Shown here piece after piece: positions 11,880 to 24,189 of a DNA stretch of 64,000 bases; position 1 is the first letter of the stretch, and each line of letters begins with the position of its first letter. Source of the DNA: Cordia subcordata (lineage: Eukaryota; Streptophyta; Magnoliopsida; Boraginales; Cordiaceae); the NCBI GenBank assembly GCA_028554755.1, contig JAPTOF010000028.1, positions 1,408,501 through 1,472,500 on the forward strand, given 5' to 3'. The notes under the pieces were generated by a model. That model was given only the letters and a program-made list of their open reading frames with translations. It did not search any database and was not told the origin of the DNA. The position numbers and the translations under genes were made by a program.

Positions 11880-11990
11880 TAATAGATTAATAAATAAAAG
11901 CGCAACAACAAGACTCGAACCTCAGATTTGCAATTTGAGTAGGACCTTAAAGCTTGATGGTTTATCACCAAACCAACTATAGAATTTTTG
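11880..11990 (-). repeat. tRNA-like (SINE-like) module 4
   Basis: The minus strand reads TAGTTGGTTTGGT (11968-11980) and then AGGTTCGAGTC (11912-11922), the best-preserved A/B-box pair of the four. A T-rich tail with TTTATTTATTAATC follows. A tRNA-derived SINE head is the simplest reading. Confidence 0.5.
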
Positions 11991-12073
11991 CTTGTTTGTG
12001 TTTTGCCTTTAATCATAACATGATGTAAGGTGCCTGATGGTAGTTTAATGGATTTGAATAACAACTTTCGAAT

Positions 12074-12076
<3 letters not shown>

Positions 12077-12109
<33 letters not shown>
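12077..12109. repeat. TA dinucleotide microsatellite
   Basis: About sixteen uninterrupted TA units are followed by a TATG/CATG-rich stretch. Confidence 0.95.
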
Positions 12110-12118
<9 letters not shown>

Positions 12119-12852
12119 CATGTGTATGTATATAAATGTCATGTGAGTTGTTTTATTTCCTGTAATTTTTATTTTATAATATATATTTGGGCATGACATG
12201 TACTTTCAATAATTTTTCTTAAGTGTGGGTTTCTTATAAATGAATCCAAAGGCTACATCTATCAATTTAATTGAAATTTTATGGCTCTTACATATTTTCT
12301 ATTATTAAATAGTTCATATGTGCCATGTTGGGTATTATATAATTTTTTTAAATATTTCTTGAGGAATGCAATTTTAAATTGATCACTGAGACACATTACG
12401 TAGAAGTGTTTCATATTGTGTGATCAAGTGCATATATAGCATTTTGTTATTATATTAAGCATTATTTTTTTTCCAATGAGTTGACAGCATAGATTTAAGT
12501 TAACAAGTTCACCAAAGTGATTTGCTCAATTAAATCTATGGTCTTTCTCATTTTGTTTCGGAAACTACCATGGTAAAAAGTCTGCAATGCTCTCCCAGAA
12601 GAGATCATTATATAGCTTTATTCTTGTAGCAGAAACATAAATTATGGACCATGATTACAATACTATTAGGGAGCTTAATTGCCTAAGATGGCTGACTTTT
12701 CTTTCAGTGGGGTCATCTTATAGGTATTAGTTTATATTAAAACAGTGCTTATTTACATGTTGAATTATTTGCCTAAAGGTAGATATGACAACAATGTGAT
12801 TGGACTCTTTAGTTTATAATGCTATACTTTTGTAATATAGCATGTATGTATA

Positions 12853-13960
12853 ATGTTTATTGATGTTATATTATTTTCTCAGATAGTTTCTTTTACTTTA
12901 AACAATGTTGTCACTACATCTGAGGTCTTGAATGGACAAAACTTTAAGAAATGGAAAGTAGACATTGAGTTTTATCTGGGTGTAGCTGATCTCCACTTAG
13001 TTCTATATTCTAATGCGCCGGATGATTTGACGGAGGAAAGTAGTGATGAGGAGAATAAATATTATCAACAATAGAAAAGGTCTAATCGTTTTGCCTTGAT
13101 GACTATGAAGAGAATAATAGCTGAACATTTGTTGAGTGGTTTGCCCAAACTAAGAGTGCAAAAGGATTTTTAATTGCTATTGGAGAGAAATACCAAATAT
13201 CCAATAATGCTGAGATTGGAGACTTGATGAGTGAGTTTATAGGAATGAAATATGATAAGCGAGGTGGGGTTAGAGATTATATTTTGAAAATGGTTCATTT
13301 TCAAACAAAACTCCAATCTCGTAAAGTCACTATTCTGGATTCCTTCATAATTCAATGCCCTTAACAACTTACCTTCTGAGGTTTTCCACATAAAGACTAT
13401 TTATAACACCCAAAAGGAATCCTGGACCATTAATGACTTTATTATCCATTGTGTTGCTGAGGAAAATAAAATTAAGAGTGAAAACCATGGGGTAGCATTA
13501 CTTGTTTCCAAAGCTAAATCCCACTCTGATAAGGTCGGTACCTCGAATTCTAAGGGACATGCTCATAAGAAAGTTCAAGGTTTTAAAAAGGGTGGTAAAG
13601 GTCAAAATCAAAACTAGAAGTACAATGTAGGAGGTCCTAAATCTAATGTCAATAAGTTTAATCAAAACTATTACTTCTGTAAGAGAAGAGGTCACAAGAG
13701 AGCCCAATGCACTAAATTCAAATCTTGGTTAGAGAAAAAGAAAGCAGGAGAAAGGGTTTAAAAACAAATGGAGCTAAAGTGAATTAGAGTCCAAGATCAA
13801 AGTTGGGAATAATATTGCCGTTAAAGTACAATATGTAGGAACTGTTTGTCTATATTTAAACACTAGTTGTGAACTTGTTTTAGAAAATGTTTCTATGCAC
13901 CATTTTCTAGAGAGAACTTAATTTCTATTTCTATTTTAGACAAGATTGGTTAAGGTTTTA
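12853..13960 (+). pseudogene. Ty1/copia gag and start of pol, degraded
   Basis: A Ty1 gag region of the UBN2 type is recognisable across frames: LNGQNFKKWKVDIEFYLG (12930-12985), SNRFALMTMKRIIAEHLLSGLP (about 13083-13150), a GVRDYILKMVHFQTKL segment (about 13270-13320), and LNNLPSEVF / TQKESWTINDFI (13355-13445). A zinc knuckle follows at 13669-13710 with the first Cys replaced by Tyr (YYFCKRRGHKRAQC). Downstream (about 13810-13915) is a fragment of the post-protease region (VGTVCLYLNTSCELVLENV). Stops and shifts are frequent; only 12853-13074 is a continuous clean frame. It ends at an inverted junction with minus-strand RT at about 13960. Confidence 0.8.
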
Positions 13961-14745
13961 ACTTTAGCAATGGCAATGAGACATATGAGACTACCCATTA
14001 ACTATCAATACAAAGTTGCATCAGAAAGTGGAGTTCCATCAAGTGGAGTAATCCTAACCTGAGGATCAAATAGAGTAGTTGCAGTCTTGTTATTAGTCAT
14101 ACTAGCCTAAGCCAAAAGATTAGAGGAGTACTTTGCATGTGTAAGATGATATTTTCTTATCGATAGAGATCTTAATACCCTAAAAAAAACTCAAATTTGC
14201 CAAATCCTTCATCTCAAAATTTTGACAAAGAAACTATTTTCAATCAGAAATACTTGGCAAATCATTGCTTATAATGATCATATCAGCCACCTACAAACAA
14301 AGCATAACGATACTAGAATCTAAATGAGGAAGGAATAGTGACAAGTCATGGTCACTTGGAGTAAGTCTAAACTCACCAATTACTGAACTAAATTTGTTAA
14401 ACCAAGCCCTTGACATGTGTTTGAGGCCATAAAGTGCCTTATGTAATCGACTTACCTAATATGGAGAGTGAAGATATCTTGGAAGGGGTTTTATATTGAC
14501 TTCCTCCTGTGAGATGTCCATTGAGAAAGATATTCTTCATATCCATTCGAAATACAAGCTACTGGCGGACTATAATAACAGTGATAAGACTCTGTACAAA
14601 TGTAAGTCATCCAACTGGGGCAAAGTTCTTCCCATAATTAATGTCATACTCCTGAGTGAATCCTTTTGCAACTAATTGAGCCTTGTACCATTCAACGGAC
14701 CCATCTGAGTGAGTTTTAATTTTATAAAGAATGTAGAATGGTGTA
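13961..14745 (-). pseudogene. Ty1/copia reverse transcriptase fragment, inverted
   Basis: The minus strand shows Ty1 RT wording: THSDGSVEWYKAQLVAKGFTQ, MDMKN and FLNGHL, LHKALYGLKHMSRAWFNKF, SLFLPHLDSS, and NFEMKDLANLSFF with GIKISIDKK. The catalytic YVDD motif is degraded (VADMII, near 14265-14285). Stops and frame changes are many. It lies tail to tail with the plus-strand gag fragment and ends abruptly at a truncated LTR, so this is rearranged debris rather than one element. Confidence 0.8.
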
Positions 14746-14749
14746 GTCT

Positions 14750-16000
14750 GACCTAACCGATCGACCTAGAAAAACTGCTGGTTGATCGGCTACGTGGATT
14801 GGTCAGTCTAAAGAATAAGGGATCCAACTAGTCAACTTCCTCAAGGAGCCGGTCGGCCAGTGAGATGACTGGCAGAGCCCGGTGATAGCCTTAAAATGCC
14901 CTTTTTGACTCAAAATTGGGGGAGGAACTTAATAATCTTTAACACGCATTAATACTAACCCTTTTTCCACTTCAATTAACATCTCCATACACCATCTAAA
15001 CCCCATACCAAGTGAGGATTAAAGCATCTATAAGGATTTGAAGGGCTTGTATAGATTTGGAAGCAAGATTTAGGGATGCTCTTCTTGTTCTCTTTCTATT
15101 TCTTGTAAATATGTTGCTAGATAAGGCTAAATCTTTGGGTGTTTGTTGTTTTATATTAGATTAAGGCTATGAATAAAGGATTTGTGTATATCTTTGGCTC
15201 TTAATATATGCTTGTTTAAATTGATTGATGGCATGATTCAATATTTCTAAGTATTGAAAATCAAACATGTCTATGTGTTTGTTAAAATGACTAAGTGAAG
15301 ATGCATGTGTTCTTTTGTGCTTAAATGCTATCGGTAGTGGTCTCACCTTAGCCTTAATCCATGCTAATGGCATGAGCCCTATTTGCAACTAATGTATGTT
15401 GATTAATATGCTTAATAGATGACTTAGTGTGGTAAGAGTATACCTTTAGTCTAAAACAATACTAAAAGGTAACCACTAGCACTAATTAATGCTCTAGGAG
15501 TCTAATCTCTAGTCTAAAACAATACTGACATAAATCAACATCAATGAGGCCCTAACTAACTAAGCCCAAAAACCCTATGTCATAAGGACCACACTAAACT
15601 CTAGGGAGATCAACCTAGAAATAGACCCGCATTGAGTCCTTGTGGATAATAAGGTTAGTTAGCTAAGGTCTCCAAGAGAGCAAGCAAGCCATAGGTTGAC
15701 CAAATCATTATAATAGCGTTGTCTAGTTGCAATGTAATCACCCCAGTTCCTCTTCTATCTTATAGAGCTTTTCTTCCTTAGCTTGGCACCTTAGGTTCCT
15801 CCATTAGATTAGGTTAGCTTAGGTTTACTTTCCTTCCTTGAGCTCCTTTTAATCATAAAGAAAGTACACACACATGCATGTAGCTAGTTTAGGCACCTGA
15901 CACATAGAGACCAAACTAAGTTAGCCTCTCTATGGAGACTATAGTTATTCGCGCATACTAGACTAGACACAATCCGTATGCTTGAGGGTGTAAAACTTGG
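14750..16000 (+). repeat. LTR family B, 5'-truncated copy
   Basis: It matches 31100-31724 plus 41474-42200 in order: the GC-rich palindrome block, the GGGAGGAACTTAATAATC segment, the TGTAAATATGTTGCT segment, and the LTR end region with GTATGCTTGAGGGTGTAAAAC. The first third is missing, and the copy abuts the RT fragment. The terminal CATCA is not preserved. Confidence 0.78.
14752..14882 (+). promoter_or_regulatory. GC-rich palindrome/W-box-like block in LTR B fragment
   Basis: The block contains repeated GATCGACC, GGTTGATCGGC, GCCGGTCGGCC and GACTGGC words in otherwise AT-rich DNA. The same vocabulary occurs in LTRs at 18296, 22687, 31118, 32398, 35617, 37795, 40189 and 52978. A regulatory role is inferred only from recurrence and position. 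Confidence 0.45.
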
Positions 16001-18275
16001 TTGTATTTGTGCTTCATTTCCACACACCATTGAGTACACATAATCACCGATAAACTCAAGGCAACTCCTTAGTCTTCTTCTTTATGATTGAAGAGACTTA
16101 TCTTGAGAGAATAGCCTGTTGTGTAAGAAGTAAAAATAATATGCTCTTGAAAATCTAGAGCAAAAACCACACAATAAGTGTGTACTATGTAGTGTAGTAT
16201 TCTTTTGTGAAATAGAAGAGATCACACAAAAATGGATGCTACAAATGGTTTAGGGTCTTGCCTATTTATAGAAAAATTTTGGTACCCAAATCTTGTAAAC
16301 TTTCTATGTGAGAAACTATTTCCTTGTAGTAAATATTTGCCACATGTCTTGGAAGTTGCTTGTATGACTTGAATTCTTATACAAGTTGGAGTTACTTGTA
16401 CCATTTGAATTCTCTTGTAGTAATTTTCTAGCATATCTTGGAAGACTTGGGGCAAGCCCATAATCCAAGCCCAACACATAGTCTATAATCCATGTGGAGG
16501 TCCAAGCCCAATAAAAAACCATCCAAGTCCAATTAGGTTATTTTGGGCCCTAAAGAAGCCCAAGCCCAATTCCAAGCTTTGCCCCAAATAGGTTACTACC
16601 ATAATGTGGGATTTTCTCTTTCAAGATTACTCTCTTAAAATCATTCAACTAGGGAATGGACCAAGAAGACACAATTAACCTTGGCTCCCAAAAATGACCA
16701 AAAATGTCCTCGCTAAATCTAGGCGATGTAATGACAATCTTTAACTCCAATCTATTCCACCATAAGATCAAAGTTACACTCTAAGGATAATTGTTGTTAC
16801 CTTGAAACTTATCATAAAACAATGTGAACTTTGCCTTTGACCTATTAAATAACTAGCCATAATGCCCCTCTGTGTGTACATATGGCTAAGGCTGATCCTT
16901 TGACCCTTGTACTATCACCTCTGATGTCTTTGTAGAGGTGCAAGCCCTAAAAGACTCGCAAGATCACGGATTGGTATAGTGTAGTATGTGCGAGAAAGGG
17001 TATCGATCCACAGGGAGGCTATTTCGTGGGATGGATTCTATATATGTGTCCTAGAAAGTGTCTAAAAGAAAACCTAAACTAAAACTCAAAGAAAGGAAAT
17101 TAAACTACACTATAGGAAATAGGAATGGAAAACAGGGAAACAAACTAATCTCGAGGGGATTTAATTATTAGAGTAGGTTAGGGTGACTTTTGCTTGCTAA
17201 TTGGTGATTCTAGACTTAAATGCTATGGGATTATGGGAGATGGTTTAACTACGGTGATTGCTCTTGACTAGGTTACTAACTAGGTTCCTAATTTTCCCTA
17301 GGACTTAGTACAGGTCCGTCCCTAGGCAGAGCCTCCTTGAGCCACGGTGTGGTCCTTATGACCTAAAGCCTAAATATTGACTAATTAGTTTCTTAGATGA
17401 CCTAGAATGAACCTACCCTAGTACCTAAACCATTACCCGGGTTTAAAGCCAAGGCTTATTGTTGCTAGGGTTGACTAAACCTGTCCAAAAACCTATTGGC
17501 TGGGTTTAAAACCAAAGGAGACTTGATTTCGGCTAGCCATAAATTATGCATCATCGTTCTACGGCACCATAGTGGGATTTGACCTATTAGTGCATTCATA
17601 CATGTTCTAAGCTAAGGTGCTCACAAATAAAGGGACCTATTCAGCTATCGAGGATCGTCATGCTCGGATTACACCATTTAAAGCAATTACAAACCAACAT
17701 GTATGCATTAGTAGGCATGCTATCATACACATAGACATGAATAAAAGTAATACCCACTTCATAAAATCCATCCATAAACACATAGATATGATTATAGAAT
17801 AGATTAGAGGTGTTTAGTAGCAAATCGATATGATTATAGAATGGATTAGAGGTGTTTAGTAGTAAATAGACTTCAATTTATACATATGCTACTTACATTG
17901 GCATATTATCAAACACCTAGACATGTATTGAATAATAGCTATTGAACAAGAAAAACAAAGCATATATATATATATATTAAGCCATCAAATCCCATAACGT
18001 AAGAGTATATAATCAACGCATATCACCCTACACAAGTCTACTCAAACATAATATAAAATAGGATGAAAGAGAAATATAGAAACTCTCTTCATCCTTGATG
18101 TAGCTTTACAATCCTTTGAGTAAATCTTGAAATCCAAGTGTTAAATCCTTCCAAATAAGCTTGAATCAAAGTGGGAAGTGTGTGTGTGAGGCGGGTGAAG
18201 TAAGGTTTTGTGTGTGTGAAAAGCGGGTGAGAAGTGTGTGTGAGTTGATTATCCTAAAATGCTAAAATCGGGCCC

Positions 18276-18284
18276 TATTTATAG
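18276..18284 (-). promoter_or_regulatory. Predicted TATA box of solo LTR A
   Basis: The minus strand reads GACTATAAATAGGGCCC, a near-perfect plant TATA box, about 12 bases downstream (in LTR sense) of a GC-rich palindrome cluster. Confidence 0.6.
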
Positions 18285-18295
18285 TCTTCAGCATC

Positions 18296-18480
18296 ATTAC
18301 TAGTCGATCTTACCGGCTAGCTGGTAGATAGGGGGTCGACTAGTTCCAAAGTATGCTATATGGAATTACTGGCTAGCCGGTATAATCAGCCAATTGGCCT
18401 AGTTGGTTCATCATTCGGTTATTTGGATTTACTGGATGACCTAGCTAGTCAGCCGGTAGGTTCTGGGGGCCGATCGATTC
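18296..18480 (-). promoter_or_regulatory. GC-rich palindrome cluster in LTR A
   Basis: The stretch holds GGTCGAC, CCGGCTAGC, GCCGGTA and CCGATCGA words and several pseudopalindromes. It lies just upstream of the TATA box in LTR sense. Confidence 0.45.
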
Positions 18481-19566
18481 CTTCCTTTTCGCATCAGTGT
18501 TCATCTTCTTTGCTTTCAACCTCTTTCCCACTACCCGTACACATTTTATCTTCATCATCCTTCATCGTATAGCTTAGCATCAACCCAGACTAACCTAAAT
18601 CATAAAAGATGAGCAATTAGTGTAGCATTTATCTATTAGACTCAACTATGCACAATTACTTTGCTTAAGGATATCTCTAGCATAGGTACTACACTAGTAC
18701 AAATTTACAAGCAAAAAACACCTCAAAAGCATAAACCATATACAATGCAAACACACAAAATTGAAGCACATCAACCTCCTTAGCTATATATTCTCTAATA
18801 GGTCTCTTGTCCTATGACCAACCATCCTTAGACATTGATCCTTGATCTCGAAAGCAATCCTCAAGCCAAATGACCGAACCCTAAACCCTAAACTGATACA
18901 CCTATAAAGGTAGTATTACTAGATCTAGATTTAGATGACCAACTGGACAATCCCAATGGGGCAAATAGATTCCACATTACATATGCATGTTCCAACTAAT
19001 TAGAACTTGGCATTCAACGAACAGGCTATTGACCTAATATAATAAGATCTCACCCGTAGTGAATTAAAACACCAAGCCTTAACTTTGTTAGTTCATCCAC
19101 ATTCGCTCAAGATTAAGAGCAATGATTACTTAGTAGTAGAGAATATTTTGTTTTCTTTCTTTTGATAGTATGTCTCTAGAAAACATACTCACAACGGTCC
19201 TATCCAATGCGTGATACATACACACACTAGAGAGACAAGTTTAGAAAGTCCTCCAATGACCTAGGTAGATTACCCTTAATAAAGAGACTTGCTCACTATA
19301 ACTTTATCCTGGTAGAGTGCCCAACACTACCATTCGGTTATGGGCTCCTTTATGACAAGACTAAATCTAAACTTGGACCTATTGTGTGTCCAGCCTTACT
19401 ACGTACCTAAGTCATTAGTTCAAGTTAAGGGACCTTTATACATGCATCAATAATACATACCAAAGATAATATGCAATAAACTCATGATGCCATAAATGAA
19501 ATTATTATACATTGTTCAGCATCTAAATCATATACAAGTGAGTTTTAGGGCATACTAATCCCAATA

Positions 19567-19580
19567 ATCTCCTATTTGCC
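19567..19580 (-). other. C1 polypurine tract
   Basis: The minus strand reads GGCAAATAGGAGAT directly before the 3' LTR start, the usual Ty1 form (purine run ending GGGAGAT). C2 has the equivalent at 50180-50193. Confidence 0.7.
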
Positions 19581-22270
19581 CTAAAGATCACTTCTACAAA
19601 ATTTAACACCTATAGACTCTAAATGTGTGGCAAACACTTTCTCTAGAAGTGTCTTAGTAAAAAGGTCTGCTAAGCTTTCTACTAAAGCTATCTTTTCAAC
19701 TACTATATCTCCACTTTGGATAAACTCACGAATCAAATGATATTTTCGTTCAATGTGTTTACCTTTTTTGTGATTCCTAGGCTCTTTGCCCTATGAAACA
19801 GCACCTTTGTTACCACAATACAATGTGGTTGGTTCTGAACTGCACACAATCTCTAGGTCTATGAGGAATTTCCTTAGCCATACTAGCTTTTTTGTAGCCT
19901 TAGATGCTGCTACATACTTAGCTTCCATGGTAGAATCAGCAATACGATTTTGCTTGACACTTCTCCATGAGATTACTCCTCTTGACAAAAGGAAAACATA
20001 TCCGAAAGTAGACTTCTTAGAATCTCTATTGGACTGAAAATTCGAGACTGTATAGGCTAATGGCCTTAGATCTTCTGCACGGTATTCTAGCACATAATAT
20101 TTTGTACCTTGTAGGAACTTGAATATATGCTTAACTGTGACCTAATATGTTGGTCTAGGGTTTGACTGATATCTATTAATCATGCCAACAGCAAAATAGA
20201 TATCTAGTCTAATGTATAAGGCTTTCAATTGTCCAAGCACAAGGAACTCGGTTCATACATTCAATCTCCTCGGCTGTTTTAGGACATTAATCCCGAGATA
20301 GAAAAACTCAATGTCTAGATGGTAATAATGCCTTCTTAGAGTTTGCATGTTAAACTTGACCATTATCTTTTCAATATATGAAGCTTGAGATAGGGATAGT
20401 CTCCTGTTTTTACGATCTCGCATAAGTTTGTTCTCCATAACATAACTAGCTTATCCTAAATCCTTTACTTGAAATTGAGAAGAAAGCTAAACCTTGGTGA
20501 ATGACAATGTCCCTACATCATTTCTAGTCAATAGGATATCATACACATACAGAACCAAGAAAGCTACAGCATTTCCATTACACTGCTTATATATGCAAGG
20601 TTCATCAATATTTTGATAAAAATTGTAAGATTTAATTGCCCGATCAAATTTGATGTTGTATGCCTTAGATGCCTACTTTAGTCCATAAATAGACTTCTTA
20701 AGCTTACACACCATATGTTCTTGGGCTTAGCAACGTATCCTTCTTGTTGTGTCATATAAATGGTTTTGTCCAGCTCTCCATCTTGACATCTATTTGCCAT
20801 ATCTCATAGTCATAATAACAAGTGATGGTAAGGAGTATCTTGATGGATTTAAGCATGGCTACTAGTAAGAAAATTTTCTCATAATCAATCCCTTCTTTTT
20901 TAGTATAATCTTTCACCACCAACCTCGCTTTAAAGGTTTCAACCTTTCCATCAACTCTTTTTTTTTTTTCTCTTGTAGACCCATTTGTACCTTATAGGTT
21001 TCACCCCTTCAAGTGCAACTACAAGATCCCAGACTTTGTTAGAATCCATAGATTCTATTTCTGAATCCATTGCCTTGTGCCATTAATAGGCATATATATT
21101 GGAAATTGCTTCATCATAACTAGTGGGATCCACTACCTTATCTTTTGAGTAAGTCTGAAAAGACTCTCCATGGTACCTATCAGGTGGCCTGGATATCCTC
21201 CCACTATGACAAGGTTCCTAAGTATTAGGTGCAATATGCTATTTTCTTTCAACCACAGTTACTACAAGTGTTACTAGAGATTCTTGTGAAATCTTCTCTA
21301 GTACAACTTCAAAATCTAGTGTTTTCTAGATCATACCATTATCCTCTAAGTATCTAGCATGGGTGCTAATAAACACATTTTGCTCCTTAGGATTATAGAA
21401 GATCCTACTTTAGTTCCCTTAGGATAGCCAATGAAATAGCACAACTTGGATCTTAATTCCAACTTTGAAGCATTGCCATTTAATATATAAGCTAGACAAC
21501 CCTAAATGTGGAGATGATTTAAACTAAGCTTATGCCAGTCCACATTTCTTGTAGTGTCCTAGGTACTGATTTAGATGCTACCAAGTTTAATATGTATGAT
21601 TTAAAGGTAATGATGTATGACTCATCATTGACCTAGCCATATCTAATAAGGTACAATTTCTTCTCTTAGCTACACCATTTTGTTGGGGAGACCTTGGTTC
21701 AGTCAATTGAGACACAAGCCCTTCTTGTGTAAGGTACTCCCTCAACTCACTCGAGAGGTATTCGCTACCTCTATTAGACCGAAGGGCTTTGATATGTTTA
21801 TCTAATTTTTGCTTCTCCTTAGCCTTGAATATCTCAAAGGGTTTAGACTTGCATCACATCAGATATATATATCCATATCTAGAGCAATCATCAATGAACG
21901 TAATGAAATGCTTGTAACCTTCTTATCCTGGTTTGCTCATAGGACCATATCATCATAATGGAAATTAATGAAAAAACCATCTAATATTGCCTGTGAAATA
22001 GAAATAAGGTTTTTACATAGATTTGGAACATAATAAACATTGTTAAAAAATGACTTTCGATTACATGAAAAATTTGAGCATATTCCTCTTACTATAGCAG
22101 CCTATACTTCTGCTCTATTGCCCAACCTTGGGAGCAAAATCCTCTTTAGCTAGCTCTTTCATTTCCTGAAACCAATGCAAAGAATTGCAAATATGATTAC
22201 TGGCCCCTGAGTCTATGATCCAAGAATCTATAGAGTCAACCACTAAACATGTTTCAATGTGGAACACAAG
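19581..22270 (-). pseudogene. C1 protease-integrase-RT-RNase H remnant
   Basis: In minus order: a protease active site with intact DSGAS (Asp-Ser-Gly-Ala codons 22202-22213); integrase pieces (YGPMSKPG, FITFIDDCSRYGYIYLM, LRSNRGSEYL, SPQQNGVAKRRNCTLLDM), in which the core Asp of SDRGGEY is Asn and the Glu of GVAERRN is Lys; and RT pieces (YKWVYKRKK, FKARLVVKDYTKKEGIDYEKIF). The catalytic YVDD has become YVYD at 20538-20549. RNase H (19791-20093) has YTVSNF for YTDSDF and CGN for CDN, but keeps STMEAKY. Many stops and frame changes are present. A related copy is at 50200-55321. Confidence 0.87.
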
Positions 22271-22279
22271 AGGTATACT

Positions 22280-24180
22280 TGATGTGTTGGTTTTGTGTGT
22301 GCTTGTGCATTACAAGTTTATACTTGTTTTGAGGTGTTTTGAGCTTTATTTGGTGTATTAGTATAGCATTTAGGTGATACTTGTACATATTAAGGTTTAC
22401 ATGTCCATAGTTGAACTTAGGACTTAAATTCTACATTAATGCGCATTTGTTGCATGTTTTAGGTGAGATAGTGGCTGAGCGATTAAAAGAGAGACTGAGG
22501 AGAAACTGAATGCAACGGGAGCCAAATTTGGAGCTTACAACCAAAGTAGGACATGGACAAAGTTTGGACATGTTTTAGGGTGGAAAAGATGGTGTGGGAG
22601 ATCCCCAGAAGCAGTACGAAGCCATAGAAAAAACAGTGCGCGAATCAGAGCCAAAACGAGCAAGATATGAACATTTTACTAATAAGACCGGTCAACCTCC
22701 TATCAAGGCTAGTTGACCAACCAGGTTGACTGGCCAAATCAGAATCTTGGCCAACTTAGGCCGGTTGACTTAGTCCTAAGGCCAGTCAATCAGATGGTCC
22801 CCCGGCCCTGCGCATTGACAGTTCTATTTAAGCCATTTTTCAATAACTTTTTAGAGGGAACACATATTATTTCATACACCCATTTGCCAAAACCCAAAAT
22901 CCACCAAAACCAAACTCTCACACACTAAACCACACACAAATACACCAAGATCCAAGCTTGTAATTAGGGTTTTAACACTTGTAATTGCAAGATCAAGACA
23001 AGGATTTCAAGAATAAAGCTAGGCATGAAATGGAAGTTCATCTGTCTCCTTTTGTACTTAGTTTTCTCTATTTTAGAATAGATCTTTCATGGGTGATTGA
23101 AGGTTGTATTATGGGTTGATTGAGTACTACTTTGCTACGAGATTTTTGATGGTTTAATATATATGTTTGCTTTTAATACTTCAATGGTTACTTGTATATA
23201 TGTCTATGTGTTTGTTGATATGCCTAGGTGAAAGAACATGTATATTTAGAGGCTTGATTGCTATTTAACATTTCTAAATCATTGTATAAGCATTTTTAGG
23301 TGTTTATGTAGTGAATCTATGAAGTGGGTCTTGTAACTATGCATGTCTATGTGTGTTCTTACATGCCTTAATAGCAATTTTAGTTTCTATGACATACATA
23401 TTGGATCATAATAACTAAATTGGTATGACCTAAATATGTCTAAGTGTTTAGGGCTAGAATATGCTTTATATTCATTTGCACCATGCTTGAGAACATGTAT
23501 GATATGCTTTATTGTCAAACCTTGCTTGTGTGATGCTATGATTGGTGGTTCTTCATTAATAATTGGGTATAGTTTAGTCCCCTTTGGCTTTAAACCCAGC
23601 CAATAGATGTCAAGCTAGCTTAATTGACCTTAGAAAGTGTAGTTGTTGGCTTTAAACCCAGCCAACGAGTTAGAACCTAAGGTGAGACTAATTACCATCA
23701 CCTTGGAACATAATTAGCTAAACCGTACCCCAGTTTATAAGGACTACAGTATGCCTCTAGGTAGCTAGCACCTAGGGATAGACTTACACCGAGTCTAGGG
23801 ATGATAGGAAAGGTTGATTAGATTCCTAGCTTAGAGCACCCTTTCTTAGAGCAAAACCATCAAAGTTAATCTTGTAGCGAAGTTAGTACCCAAATCACCC
23901 ATAGTTGAGCGGATTTCACCCATTGCCCTTTTGCTTGTGTCAATTCCCTTTTACTAGCCTGTTTTCCCTTACTTTTATTTCCCTTAGTTTGTTAGATTAG
24001 CTTAATTTATTTTGAGCTCCCTGCAAATCTAAAACAACCAAAAAGAATCCTTAGTTTAGCTTGTCTTCCTTCTAGCTTTCTAGGACACACACTTAGTTTT
24101 CAATCCCTATGTCCTATCTCCTTGAAGGATCAACCCTGCTCTTGCATATTAAACTACATGACCTATGTACTTATAGGCTT
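22280..24180 (+). repeat. Solo LTR, family A, plus orientation, inside C1 gag-pol junction
   Basis: The LTR starts TGATGTGTTGG and runs through the family A sequence, ending near GGCTTTAATATC. It separates the C1 zinc knuckle (24211-24252) from the protease active site (22202-22213). The uninterrupted C2 sequence around 55405-55425 confirms the site. A clean five-base duplication is not visible, so a few bases at the right end seem lost or changed and the right boundary is approximate. Confidence 0.82.
22687..22832 (+). promoter_or_regulatory. Palindrome cluster plus TATA-like box in LTR A
   Basis: 22687-22812 carries ACCGGTCAAC, AGTTGACC, GGTTGACTGGCC, GGCCGGTTGAC and CAGTCAATC. TCTATTTAAG, a TATA-like box, follows at 22823-22832. 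Several words match the WRKY W-box core TTGAC(C/T). Confidence 0.5.
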
Positions 24181-24189
24181 TAATATCTA

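Larger units (their letters stand above)
10971..12852. other. AT-rich intergenic DNA with SINE-like modules
   Basis: No protein gene is seen. The first five bases (ATAAT) would be the right target-site duplication of E1. The stretch holds four tRNA-like modules (listed separately) and a TA repeat. From about 12120 to 12852 I see nothing beyond AT-rich sequence. It may be the oldest non-LTR DNA in the window. Confidence 0.55.
16922..18773 (-). repeat. Solo LTR, family A (Athila/Tat type), perfect target duplication
   Basis: The LTR begins TGATGTCTTTG and ends GAAGCACATCA (1852 bases). ACCTC occurs immediately before (16917-16921) and after (18774-18778). Flanks rejoin to match the uninterrupted copy at 27620-27650. 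A TATA box in LTR sense lies at 18276-18284, with a palindrome cluster upstream (18296-18480). There is no internal region, so it formed by LTR-LTR recombination. Confidence 0.93.
16048..19566 (-). repeat. C1 left (3') LTR, truncated and split
   Basis: 16048-16921 matches 26758-27630 and 18774-19566 matches 27631-28407. The two halves are separated by a solo LTR with ACCTC duplicated on both sides. The end reads CCCAATA where the right copy has CCCGACA. Confidence 0.87.

Noticed and set aside
11330..11990. Functional tRNA genes
   Set aside because: B-box-like words are present, but no cloverleaf with a paired acceptor stem and anticodon loop can be drawn; a SINE-like origin fits better.
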